From Bacillota bacterium (GTDB taxonomy: Bacteria; Bacillota; Clostridia; Christensenellales; Aristaeellaceae), in NCBI GenBank assembly GCA_023460055.1, contig JAEWRJ010000028.1, forward strand, positions 1 through 11,603: DNA of 11,603 nucleotides, read 5' to 3'. The translations under genes and the position numbers were made by a program. This document shows positions 1-7,295 of this stretch, one piece after another. Numbering within the stretch: the first letter of the stretch is position 1; every line of letters begins with the position of its first letter. The notes below the pieces were generated by a model. That model was not told the DNA's origin, did not search any database, and saw only the letters and a list, made by a program, of their open reading frames with translations.

Positions 1-549
1 GTGCTGGGCTACATCTGGCAGTTCATATTCAACAATGTACAGGTGAATCTGGGCATGTCGCTTGACATCCCCTTCCTGCAAAAATCCCTGATCGCCGATA
101 AAAGCACGGTGATCTGGGCGATGAGCTTTGTGAACACCTGGCAGTACGCGGGCTACATCATGATGATCTATGTGGCCGCTATCCAGTCCATTCCCTCCTC
201 CGTGATGGAGGCGGCCAGCGTGGACGGGGCCGGCTACTTTACTCGTGTCCGCCGTATCCTGATGCCGATGGTGGCCAACGCCTTCACGATCACCTTGTTC
301 CTGACGCTGACCAACAGCTTCAAGCAGTACGATCTGAACTTTGCCCTCACCAACGGCGGCCCGGCCATGCGCTTCATGGGCAAGGCCATCCGCGCCAGCG
401 AACTGCTGGCGATGGATATCTACAAGACCGCCAATGCCGCCAACCGCATGGCGGAGGCCCAGGCAAAGGCAGTCGTGTTTTTCATCGTGCTGGTGATATT
501 CTCCGTGACTCAGGTTTATATCAATAAACGCAGGGAGGTGGAGGCATGA
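1..549 (+). CDS. Carbohydrate ABC transporter permease, MalF/UgpA type (5'-truncated)
   Basis: This is the C-terminal 182 residues of an inner-membrane permease subunit of a binding-protein-dependent sugar importer. The conserved EAA loop that docks on the ATPase is visible at about residues 70-90 of the fragment (E70-A-A, G76, then RRILMP). Hydrophobic membrane segments lie near residues 37-61, 91-108 and 154-173. Family members are usually about 290-310 aa, so over 100 N-terminal residues lie upstream of the window, and the GTG at position 1 is probably an internal valine codon. The stop overlaps the next permease start in an ATGA, which is typical of paired MalF/MalG-type subunits. The substrate cannot be told from the sequence; oligosaccharide or glycerol-phosphate-like cargo are family possibilities. 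Confidence 0.93.
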   Translation: MLGYIWQFIFNNVQVNLGMSLDIPFLQKSLIADKSTVIWAMSFVNTWQYAGYIMMIYVAAIQSIPSSVMEAASVDGAGYFTRVRRILMPMVANAFTITLFLTLTNSFKQYDLNFALTNGGPAMRFMGKAIRASELLAMDIYKTANAANRMAEAQAKAVVFFIVLVIFSVTQVYINKRREVEA

Positions 550-1442
550 GCGCGGTGAATCTTGATATCGATCCCAAGAAGATCAAGGAAAAGAGAAAAC
601 CCGGCCAGGTCATCGCCGAGATTCTGGTGATGCTCCTGTTCATCATCTTTATGCTTCCCTTCGCGCTGGTGGTGATCAACGCGGCCAAGAGCGCCAAGGA
701 GATCGTATTCAGCCCTGTCGCCCTGCCTGAGAACTGGGGCCAGATGATCACAAACGTTCAGGCCATCTTCAACAACCCAACGGTGGACTATACCGGCGCG
801 TTTTTTGACAGCCTGATCATTACGGTCATCTCCCTGTCGGTGATCGTATTCTTCTCATCCATGTGCGCCTGGGTGCTGGTGCGCAACAAATCCAAATGGT
901 CCACCTTTGTCTTCCTGGCCTTTGTGTCGGCGATGGTCATCCCTTTCCAGGTGGTCATGTTTCCGCTGGTGCGCTGGCTGAAGATACTGGGCGACGCCAT
1001 CGGCCTGCCCCTGCTGGGCACCTACCATGGCATCGTGTTTGCTTATCTGGGGTTTGGCTGCTCGATGTCTGTGTTCATCCTGCACGGCTTTATCAAGGGC
1101 GTGCCGCTTGAACTGGAAGAAGCCGCCACCATCGACGGCTGCGGCCAGGCCCGCACCTTCTTTGAGATCGTGCTGCCCCTGCTGCGCCCGGCTTTTGTGA
1201 CAGTGCTGATCTTAAACGGCATCTGGATCTGGAACGACTTCCTGCTGCCCCTCCTGGTGCTGGGCAGCGCCGGCCAGGTGCAGACCATTCCGCTGGCTGT
1301 TACGGCCTTCGCCGGAGCCTACCTGAAGCAATGGGACCTGATCCTGACCAGCGCATTGCTTGCAATGATCCCCATCATCGTGCTGTTCCTGTTCGCGCAG
1401 CGCTATATCATCAAGGGCATGGTGGAGGGAGCGATCAAGTAA
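546..1442 (+). CDS. Carbohydrate ABC transporter permease, MalG/UgpE type
   Basis: This is the complete second permease subunit (298 aa, the usual length) of the same importer. It has about six hydrophobic segments, starting near residues 23-45, 88-110 and 119-140 and ending near 267-285. The EAA loop is at about residues 191-211 (EEAATIDGCG then FFEIVLPLLRP), the contact site for the cytoplasmic ATPase. The start is well supported: it overlaps the upstream gene by 4 nt (ATGA) and is preceded by a purine-rich GGGAGGTGGAGG at 532-543. It would form a heterodimer with the upstream permease. No ATPase or solute-binding protein follows, so those genes should lie upstream, or the ATPase is shared (MsiK-like). 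The gene looks GC-rich compared with the genes after 1585. Transcription probably ends in the following gap. Confidence 0.95.
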   Translation: MSAVNLDIDPKKIKEKRKPGQVIAEILVMLLFIIFMLPFALVVINAAKSAKEIVFSPVALPENWGQMITNVQAIFNNPTVDYTGAFFDSLIITVISLSVIVFFSSMCAWVLVRNKSKWSTFVFLAFVSAMVIPFQVVMFPLVRWLKILGDAIGLPLLGTYHGIVFAYLGFGCSMSVFILHGFIKGVPLELEEAATIDGCGQARTFFEIVLPLLRPAFVTVLILNGIWIWNDFLLPLLVLGSAGQVQTIPLAVTAFAGAYLKQWDLILTSALLAMIPIIVLFLFAQRYIIKGMVEGAIK

Positions 1443-1462
1443 ACAATAAAAGTTAACGTTTG

Positions 1463-1491
1463 TTGACAAGTCTTTGAGTCAATGATAGTAT
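1463..1491 (+). promoter_or_regulatory. Predicted sigma-A promoter for the polysaccharide operon
   Basis: A perfect -35 box TTGACA (1463-1468) is followed by exactly 17 bp and TAGTAT (1486-1491), a 4/6 match to the -10 consensus. Transcription would start near 1497-1499, about 87 nt before the first glycosyltransferase start. An alternative extended -10 (TG-C-TATACT, 1546-1554) has no convincing -35 box. Confidence 0.6.
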
Positions 1492-1497
1492 TCATTT

Positions 1498-1548
1498 GTA
1501 AGTGCCCGCTGCCTCCTGGAGTTGTCTGCAGGGGGAGCGGGTACTTGC
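1498..1548 (+). promoter_or_regulatory. Long leader hairpin (attenuator or terminator candidate)
   Basis: An inverted repeat pairs 1498-1518 with 1529-1548 through a loop of about 10 nt. It has about 20 base pairs including a few G-U pairs and one bulged G (1511). The left arm contains CCTCCT (1512-1517). The hairpin begins almost exactly at the transcript start predicted from the 1463-1491 promoter. It is followed by TGCTATACTTACATTTTA rather than a clean T-run, so it is a weak fit to a Rho-independent terminator. It could end the transporter operon, stabilise the 5' end of the new transcript, or control translation. Confidence 0.6.
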
Positions 1549-1572
1549 TATACTTACATTTTATGATTTGCG

Positions 1573-1580
1573 AAGGAGGA
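1573..1580 (+). promoter_or_regulatory. Strong ribosome binding site for the first glycosyltransferase
   Basis: AAGGAGGA sits 4 nt before the ATG at 1585 and fixes that start. Its AGGAGG core (1574-1579) is perfectly complementary to CCTCCT at 1512-1517 in the upstream hairpin. Confidence 0.8.
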
Positions 1581-1584
1581 ATAG

Positions 1585-2631
1585 ATGACCGGGAATACCG
1601 TATTGAGCATCATCATTCCTGCTTACAACGCAGAGCGCTTTATCCAGCGATCGCTCTCTTGCCTTCTTGAACAGAACACCGAAAAAATTGAGATCATCGT
1701 TGTCAATGACGGCTCAATGGACAGGACCATTCGGGCTGCCGAGCATGCGATTGCGGACAATGCTCTTTGTAACACATTCATATATTCAAAGGAAAACGGT
1801 GGAGTCAGTTCTGCCAGAAACCTTGGTCTGGACAAGGCTCGGGGAGACTATGTATTTTTCCTGGACGCGGATGATTATGTGTCAAAAAACTTTGCTCAAG
1901 AGTTGCTCTGCCTGATTGATGAGAGCAAGGCGGATGTAATTTATTGGCCTTACGATCTCGTGGATGAAAGAGGAAAGACCGTTGTTTCATTTCCATATCA
2001 TCAAGAACATCCGGTGTCAGGGACAGGCTATTCAGTACTTCGTGCGATTTTGATAGATAAAAGCACGAGAATATGGACCGGCAGCGCTATCTACAGACAT
2101 TCGTCACTCATAGAGCATCATATCAGATATACAGAAGGTTGTGCTGCGGGAGAGGATTTGGAATTTATTCTGACGGTGCTGATGAATGCACATACAGTTT
2201 ATTTTTCAGATCAGCCGAGGTCTTTTTATGTTCAGCAGCCCAACTCGGTCATGAATAGTTATAACATCAAAAAGTTCTCAGCTGCCGAGGCCATGGAAAG
2301 GGTGAGTGCCCGTTTTTACGCAGCAGAACACCCGGAGTTTGAGGAGCTTGCGCGTCATATGGATGATTTCGAGATCTTGCACAGTTACGCGGGGACCTTT
2401 GCCATGTGCCTCAGGCACCTAATTGCTAAGGAGCATATGAGCGGGGCAGCAGCCATAGGGCGTCTGTCGGAAGATGTTGATAATATGTTCCCCGGTTTAC
2501 GCAAGCGAATGGTCGAGAAGTTAAAATCCCGTACGAGAAAAAGGCTGCCAGATAGGTTGGATATATTCAGGTTTTCCCCTGTCTTGTACATGCGCATATC
2601 AAATTTGAGGCAGCCGGCCATGCCGCGTTAA
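1585..2631 (+). CDS. Family 2 glycosyltransferase (GT-A fold), first of three
   Basis: A 348-aa cytoplasmic glycosyltransferase that should add one sugar to a growing polysaccharide repeat unit from a nucleotide-sugar donor. The N-terminal GT-A domain is clear: LSIIIPAYNAE (residues 7-17), VVNDGS (39-44), NGGVSSARNLG (71-81), and the metal/nucleotide-binding DADD (94-97, the DxD motif). An acidic GEDLEF (189-194) is in the place of the usual catalytic-base ED motif. The C-terminal 120 residues are basic and have no obvious membrane anchor. The start is set by the AAGGAGGA site. This is the first gene of the operon and lies 19 nt before a related glycosyltransferase. Donor and acceptor cannot be predicted. 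Its base composition is visibly more AT-rich than the upstream permeases. Confidence 0.93.
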   Translation: MTGNTVLSIIIPAYNAERFIQRSLSCLLEQNTEKIEIIVVNDGSMDRTIRAAEHAIADNALCNTFIYSKENGGVSSARNLGLDKARGDYVFFLDADDYVSKNFAQELLCLIDESKADVIYWPYDLVDERGKTVVSFPYHQEHPVSGTGYSVLRAILIDKSTRIWTGSAIYRHSSLIEHHIRYTEGCAAGEDLEFILTVLMNAHTVYFSDQPRSFYVQQPNSVMNSYNIKKFSAAEAMERVSARFYAAEHPEFEELARHMDDFEILHSYAGTFAMCLRHLIAKEHMSGAAAIGRLSEDVDNMFPGLRKRMVEKLKSRTRKRLPDRLDIFRFSPVLYMRISNLRQPAMPR

Positions 2632-2650
2632 GCCGCCAAAGGAGAAGAAG

Positions 2651-3673
2651 GTGGTTCAGGATCTACCATTACTCAGCATCATTGTCCCGGTCTACAAGGT
2701 GGAAAAGTATCTCGCTGCCTGTTTGGACAGCATATTAGCGCAGACTTATGCCAATTTTGAACTCATTGTTGTAAATGACGGATCACCCGACAGCTGCGCC
2801 TCCATTTGCGACAGATATGCGATGCAGGACAAACGCGTGCGTGTAATCCATCAGCAAAACTCGGGGTTGGCCGCAGCCCGTAATAAAGGAATGGACGAGG
2901 CCAAAGGTGAACTGATCGGGTTTGTAGATAGTGATGATACCATCTGCCCCAGCATGTATATGGTGCTGTACGAAGCAATGTCGGACAGCAAGGCTGATAT
3001 CAGCGTGTGCAATTACCGATCTGTGGATGAGGCAGGATATTCTATCGGGGAGGAAGACTTTCCTATAAGAGATGAAGTGCTGGATGGTACTTCGGCCATC
3101 ATCAAGAAGCTCGAAGAAGATAAGAGCTGGTTTTGGGTGACTGCATGCAACAAGCTTTACCGCCGTGAGCTTCTTGAATCCCTCCGCTTTCCGCAGGGGA
3201 AGCTGCATGAGGATGAATTCTTTATCCATCACATTCTGGTACGGTGTCATAAAGCGGCCTGTGTATCAGATGCCCTCTATAAATATTTGCGGCGAGGCGG
3301 AAGCATTACTGGAAGCGGTTTCAGCTTAAGGCGGCTTGATGCTGCTGAGGCTTTGTTTGACAGGGCAAAGGTACTTCTGGAACATGGAATGCCTACTTTT
3401 TCAGCCTATTATGCGTGCTCGGCTGGCTTGATGGTAATGGCCAAAGGCTATGAATGTCTGGATATACATGACATCTTTTATCGCAATCGGTACAGGGAAT
3501 TGCGCAGGGACTTTCGTTCAGCGTCTGCGAAGCTTATGATGAGTGATCTGCAATGGGTATGGAAGATTCGCCTCTTGTTCAATCGTTTCAGTCCCTACTA
3601 TACTTGGAAGTATATGGAACGCTTAATACGAAAAGCCGGCGCAGGCCACTGGCAAGAATCAAGTCAGACATGA
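2651..3673 (+). CDS. Family 2 glycosyltransferase (GT-A fold), second of three
   Basis: A 340-aa glycosyltransferase, probably working on the same repeat unit as its neighbours. Motifs in order: LSIIVPVYKVEKYL (residues 8-21), VVNDGSPDS (40-48), NSGLAAARNKG (70-80), DSDD as the DxD metal site (93-96), NKLYRRELL (167-175) and HEDEF (186-190), the likely catalytic-base region. This order is classic for EpsJ/CpsJ-like capsule glycosyltransferases. The start is GTG at 2651, supported by AAAGGAG (2638-2644) six nt upstream. It has the same architecture as the preceding gene but is clearly diverged, so the two are likely old paralogues with different linkage specificities. It overlaps, or nearly abuts, the third glycosyltransferase. 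The transferred sugar is unknown. Confidence 0.93.
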   Translation: MVQDLPLLSIIVPVYKVEKYLAACLDSILAQTYANFELIVVNDGSPDSCASICDRYAMQDKRVRVIHQQNSGLAAARNKGMDEAKGELIGFVDSDDTICPSMYMVLYEAMSDSKADISVCNYRSVDEAGYSIGEEDFPIRDEVLDGTSAIIKKLEEDKSWFWVTACNKLYRRELLESLRFPQGKLHEDEFFIHHILVRCHKAACVSDALYKYLRRGGSITGSGFSLRRLDAAEALFDRAKVLLEHGMPTFSAYYACSAGLMVMAKGYECLDIHDIFYRNRYRELRRDFRSASAKLMMSDLQWVWKIRLLFNRFSPYYTWKYMERLIRKAGAGHWQESSQT

Positions 3674-3684
3674 AAGGCGATAGG

Positions 3685-4764
3685 ATGGACCGGATTACAC
3701 CCATTGACTACATGGCGTTCAGGGACAGCTTTGCTGTGACCCGGGAGATAGATTCAATACTGTTATCAGGAAAGCCGGAGCTTTGTCCGAATCCCTTTTT
3801 GTCAATCGTTATACCTACATTCAGACGGCCTGTTTTTTTGAAACTTGCATTGGACAGCGCGCTGAATCAGAAGAATGCCGGCGTTTCATATGAGGTGGTG
3901 GTGGTTGATAACGAACCTCCCGGTGAGGCAACCTCTCAAACAGAAGAAGTAATAGCTAAATATGATGTGCCTAACCTTCTGTACTACCGCAATACTCAAA
4001 ATCTGGGAATTGCCGGGAACTGGAATCGGTGTGCCCAACTGGCACGCGGGCGGTGGATTGCTTATCTGCATGATGATGATCTTTTGCTGCCTGACTATGT
4101 ATGGTGTATGACCCGGCTGCTTCACCGAAGGAATAATATTGGCGGAATCATGGCGCTGGCCTTTGAACTGTGTAATGAGGGAAGCCTTCAGGAGGCTATG
4201 GATAAGTCTCGCTCACGCTTGTCAATATTGTATGATACAATAAGCCGAAACAAACTGATGAGGCTGCGCCGGACAGATAGCCATTTTAAAATTGCCAACG
4301 CTTACGGCGCGCCTACCTGCGGCAGTGTGTTTCGAAAAGACCTGCTTCTCGCGTCAGGCGGCTTTGACGAGCGTCTTCATCCATCTTTTGATTGGTTCTT
4401 GCTGTATCGTTTCAGCGGGCAGCACAGGCTGTACCGCTCCATGGAAAGGCTGGGCTACTACAGGGTCCTTATCAATGTATCCCTGTCAGATAAAACAAAA
4501 GAAGCCTTCCTTCGGGACAGGTTAAGCTTTGTTCACTACGCGTCAGACCATACCAAGCTGGGCAGAGTTTTACGCAAGCTATTTGAAAATGAGCAAAATA
4601 ACGAGATTCTGCTCGAGGAGTACACGGATTATGAAGGCAAGAAAGCAGAGGATTACTTTACGTCCAGTACCCTGAGGGAAAGGCAGGTGCGAAAAGTTCT
4701 GTATAAGATCCTGACAAACGCGTACTGGAAGCTTAAGTCCTACCTCTGTTTGATCTTTGGATGA
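3685..4764 (+). CDS. Family 2 glycosyltransferase, third of three, divergent
   Basis: A 359-aa glycosyltransferase with an N-terminal extension of about 38 residues before the GT-A core. The core shows LSIVIPTFRRP (from residue 39), VVVVDNEP (72-79), NTQNLGIAGNWNRC (103-116) and HDDD (129-132) as the DxD site. The GIAGNWN segment and histidine-led HDDD set it apart from the two preceding enzymes and suggest another subfamily. I chose ATG 3685 because AAAGGCG (3673-3679) lies 5 nt upstream. ATG 3670, which overlaps the previous stop as ATGA, is a real alternative (364 aa) but has no visible ribosome binding site. An open frame back to 3553 lies inside the previous gene and is unlikely to be translated. 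Its last codon region overlaps an in-frame ATG of the next gene, so expression is probably coupled. Confidence 0.9.
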   Translation: MDRITPIDYMAFRDSFAVTREIDSILLSGKPELCPNPFLSIVIPTFRRPVFLKLALDSALNQKNAGVSYEVVVVDNEPPGEATSQTEEVIAKYDVPNLLYYRNTQNLGIAGNWNRCAQLARGRWIAYLHDDDLLLPDYVWCMTRLLHRRNNIGGIMALAFELCNEGSLQEAMDKSRSRLSILYDTISRNKLMRLRRTDSHFKIANAYGAPTCGSVFRKDLLLASGGFDERLHPSFDWFLLYRFSGQHRLYRSMERLGYYRVLINVSLSDKTKEAFLRDRLSFVHYASDHTKLGRVLRKLFENEQNNEILLEEYTDYEGKKAEDYFTSSTLRERQVRKVLYKILTNAYWKLKSYLCLIFG

Positions 4765-4787
4765 TTAAAGATGAGAAAGGGAAAGAT

Positions 4788-5561
4788 ATGAAAACAGTTA
4801 TTCTGGCCGGCGGCTTTGGCACCCGCATCAGTGAACAGAGCCATCTGATCCCTAAACCTATGATCGAGATAGGCGGCATGCCCATTTTATGGCATATCAT
4901 GAAGTATTACTCTTCATTTGGTTACAATGAATTCATTATATGCTGCGGATATAAGCAATACGTGATCAAGGAGTTTTTTGCCGATTACTATCTGCATACT
5001 TCTGATGTCACATTTGATTTCACCAGCAAAAACGAGATGACCGTACATAACAACATGTCGGAACCTTGGAAAGTAACATTGGTTGATACCGGGCTGAACA
5101 CCGCGACTGGCGGACGTATCAAACGGGTGAAGGACTATATCGGCGACGAGACCTTCATGTTTACTTATGGTGACGGGCTGGCGGATGTAGATTTGAACTC
5201 TCTGCTTAATTTTCACAAGGCTAACGGAAAAATTGCGACATTGACCGCTATACAGCCGGGCGGGCGCTTTGGAATGCTGGAGATTACGGACAACCATCAG
5301 ATCCGTGAGTTCAAGGAAAAAAGCAAGGAAGACGGCGGATGGGTGAACGGGGGATTTATGGTACTTGAGCCGGAGGTTATAGATTATATTGAGGGTGACA
5401 GCATCATGTTTGAACGGTATCCCCTGGAGAAATTAGCCTCGGAAGGTCAGCTTGCAGCCTACCGGCATACAGGGTTCTGGCAATGCATGGATACCATGCG
5501 TGATAAGGAGACGCTTGATGCCCTTGTGCATAAAGAACAGGCACCCTGGAAGGTATGGTGA
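4788..5561 (+). CDS. rfbF: Glucose-1-phosphate cytidylyltransferase
   Basis: This enzyme makes CDP-D-glucose and pyrophosphate from glucose-1-phosphate and CTP, the first committed step to CDP-deoxy sugars. The sequence closely follows RfbF: the nucleotidyltransferase signature LAGGFGTR (residues 6-13), PKPMIEIGG (22-30), ILWHIMK (33-39), CCGYKQYVIKEFFADY (52-67), VTLVDTG (96-102), FTYGDG (125-130, metal site) and NGGF (187-190). The chosen ATG at 4788 gives 257 aa, the standard length of the family, and has AAAGGG (4776-4781) six nt upstream. An in-frame ATG at 4761 would add nine charged residues and overlap the previous stop, but it has no ribosome binding site. The gene is followed after 2 nt by the dehydratase that uses its product. 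It is cytosolic. Confidence 0.96.
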   Translation: MKTVILAGGFGTRISEQSHLIPKPMIEIGGMPILWHIMKYYSSFGYNEFIICCGYKQYVIKEFFADYYLHTSDVTFDFTSKNEMTVHNNMSEPWKVTLVDTGLNTATGGRIKRVKDYIGDETFMFTYGDGLADVDLNSLLNFHKANGKIATLTAIQPGGRFGMLEITDNHQIREFKEKSKEDGGWVNGGFMVLEPEVIDYIEGDSIMFERYPLEKLASEGQLAAYRHTGFWQCMDTMRDKETLDALVHKEQAPWKVW

Positions 5562-5563
5562 TT

Positions 5564-6622
5564 ATGGATCTGAAGAAGTTTTATCTGGGAAAAAGAGTGA
5601 TGGTGACCGGCCACACGGGGTTTAAGGGGGCATGGCTTTGTACCCTTCTGAAGCAGTTTGGATCCGAGGTCACCGGATTTGCCCTGAACCCTCCGACCGA
5701 TCCCTCTTTATATCATTTGGCTAAGGTCTCCGATGGCGTGAATTCTATCATCGGGGATATCAGAGATTTTGAATCTATGAAGTCGGTGTTTGAGCAAAGC
5801 AAACCAGAGATCGTCTTTCATTTGGCGGCCCAGCCCCTTGTGCGCGAGAGCTATCAGGATCCTCGCGGTACCTATGAGACCAATGTCATGGGGACGGTCA
5901 ATGTGCTTGAATGCGTCCGCCGTTCGGATAGTGTCCGTACGCTTGTCAACGTGACCACCGATAAAGTCTATGAGAACAGGGAATGGGTCTGGGGATATCG
6001 GGAAAATGAACGGCTTGATGGTCATGACCCCTACTCTAACAGCAAATCCTGCTCGGAGCTGGTTACAGCCAGCTATAAACGCTGCTTCTTTGGCGAAGAC
6101 AAAGCAGTAGTATCTACAGCGCGTGCCGGCAATGTGATCGGCGGCGGTGATTTTGCCAAGGACAGAATTATCCCCGACTGTGTCCGCGCGGTGATGAAAG
6201 AGGAAAACATCATTGTACGAAATCCTTTTTCCACCCGGCCATATCAACATGTATTGGAACCGCTGTATGCCTATATGCTGATCGCTGCCAGACAGCACGA
6301 AGACAAATCAATGGCGGGTTGCTACAATGTTAGTCCTGATGATGAAGGATGCAGCAGTACAGGGGATCTGGTGGATGCTTTCTGCAGGGCATGGGGAGAT
6401 GGCGCCGGATGGGTTGATCAAAGTGATGGAGGCCCTCATGAGGCATCTTTCCTGAAGCTGGATTGCTCAAAAATGAAGGCTGCGTTCGGATGGCGGCCGG
6501 TGTGGGCTCTTGACACAGCTATTGAGAAAACGGTGGAATGGACGAAGTGCTGGGTTTCCGGCGACAATGTCAGGCAGTGCATGGAACGTCAAATAGAGGA
6601 ATTTTTAAAACTGCACGATTGA
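5564..6622 (+). CDS. rfbG: CDP-glucose 4,6-dehydratase
   Basis: A short-chain dehydrogenase-type enzyme that uses bound NAD+ to convert CDP-D-glucose to CDP-4-keto-6-deoxy-D-glucose. The NAD-binding loop is GHTGFKG (residues 16-22). IGDIRDFE (63-70), FHLAAQPLVR (85-94) and TNVMGT (106-111) follow. The catalytic elements are TTDK (131-134) and YSNSK (157-161), the Tyr-x-x-x-Lys pair. NREWVWGYRENE (138-149), AGNVIGGGDFAKDR (188-201) and HVLEPL (229-234) are signature blocks of RfbG. The length of 352 aa fits the family (about 355-360). I prefer ATG 5564, with GGAAGG at 5548-5553 ten nt upstream; ATG 5555 overlaps the previous stop but lies too close to that site. Together with rfbF this fixes the pathway at CDP-4-keto-6-deoxyglucose. 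Confidence 0.96.
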   Translation: MDLKKFYLGKRVMVTGHTGFKGAWLCTLLKQFGSEVTGFALNPPTDPSLYHLAKVSDGVNSIIGDIRDFESMKSVFEQSKPEIVFHLAAQPLVRESYQDPRGTYETNVMGTVNVLECVRRSDSVRTLVNVTTDKVYENREWVWGYRENERLDGHDPYSNSKSCSELVTASYKRCFFGEDKAVVSTARAGNVIGGGDFAKDRIIPDCVRAVMKEENIIVRNPFSTRPYQHVLEPLYAYMLIAARQHEDKSMAGCYNVSPDDEGCSSTGDLVDAFCRAWGDGAGWVDQSDGGPHEASFLKLDCSKMKAAFGWRPVWALDTAIEKTVEWTKCWVSGDNVRQCMERQIEEFLKLHD

Positions 6623-6723
6623 TGTCTCTTGAAAGCGAAAGCTATTTATAAAAACAATCGGAATGCAGAGAAGCGAAATCGTGAATCGGCGAGGCTCCGG
6701 TGAAACAACAGGGAGGATGGTAT

Positions 6724-7281
6724 ATGATTTTTTCTAAAACCCATATTGAAGGTGTTGCTATTATAGACCTGGACATCAAGCGTGATGACAGGGGCTTTTT
6801 TGCCCGCAGCTTTTGCCGGGAGGAGTTTATCGCAAACGGTCTGGTACCAATGGTAGAGCAATGCAACCTTTCCTTTAACCATAAAAAGGGAACTGTCCGG
6901 GGGATGCATTTACAGATCGCTCCTCACCCGGAAGCAAAGTATATCCGCTGCATCCGCGGCGCGGTGATGGATATCATTGTTGACATGCGTCCGGGATCGC
7001 CTACAAGGCTTCAATACGTGGCTGTAGAGCTAAATCAGGACAACTCCCGCGGACTCTATGTGCCGCCCTTTTTTGCCCACGGCTATCAGACACTGACGGA
7101 CGACACGGAAGTCAGCTATCAGGTCAGCGGCGGATATGCGCCGCAGGCTGAGCGTGGTCTCTGTTATAATGACCCGGCTTTGAAGCTGCCCTGGCCGCTG
7201 CCGGTCACCGTCATCAGCGACAAAGACAGATCCTGGCCGCTGCTGCGCGATCGCGATCCGGCTGAGTTCGACCATATTTGA
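6724..7281 (+). CDS. RmlC-like cupin, probable CDP-4-keto-6-deoxyglucose 3- or 3,5-epimerase
   Basis: A 185-aa cupin of the dTDP-4-dehydrorhamnose 3,5-epimerase family. It has DDRGFFARSF (residues 21-30), VRGMHLQ (58-64) with the catalytic-base His62, Lys72 in AKYIRC, IVDMRPGSPT (85-94), PPFFAHGY (114-121), Tyr132 in SYQVSGGYAPQAERG, and a C-terminal DKD (166-168) that would supply the aspartate partner of His62. All key RmlC residues therefore appear present. There is no RmlA or RmlB here and the gene directly follows rfbF and rfbG, so the substrate is inferred to be CDP- rather than dTDP-linked. The start at 6724 is set by GGGAGG (6711-6716) seven nt upstream; GTG 6700 lies upstream of that site. 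Single (C3 or C5) versus double epimerisation cannot be decided from sequence. Confidence 0.88.
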   Translation: MIFSKTHIEGVAIIDLDIKRDDRGFFARSFCREEFIANGLVPMVEQCNLSFNHKKGTVRGMHLQIAPHPEAKYIRCIRGAVMDIIVDMRPGSPTRLQYVAVELNQDNSRGLYVPPFFAHGYQTLTDDTEVSYQVSGGYAPQAERGLCYNDPALKLPWPLPVTVISDKDRSWPLLRDRDPAEFDHI

Positions 7282-7295
7282 CGGAGGAGGTTGGC

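Noticed and set aside
1482..1670. Small + strand open frame of 62 aa across the leader
   Set aside because: Its ATG lies upstream of the predicted transcript start, has no Shine-Dalgarno sequence, and the frame runs into the glycosyltransferase gene out of frame.
2783..3250. 155-aa open frame on the - strand inside the second glycosyltransferase
   Set aside because: The sense strand has clear GT2 motifs through the same interval and the antisense product has no recognisable features.
3553..3684. N-terminal extension of the third glycosyltransferase back to 3553
   Set aside because: It overlaps the previous coding sequence by about 120 nt, and better starts exist at 3670 and 3685.
5708..6298. 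196-aa open frame on the - strand inside rfbG
   Set aside because: It lies wholly opposite a strongly conserved dehydratase gene, shows no recognisable motif and has no supporting ribosome binding site that I can see; it is an antisense shadow.
6700..6723. GTG start at 6700 for the cupin gene
   Set aside because: The GGGAGG site (6711-6716) would lie inside the coding region and the extra eight residues do not resemble the RmlC N-terminus; ATG 6724 fits both.
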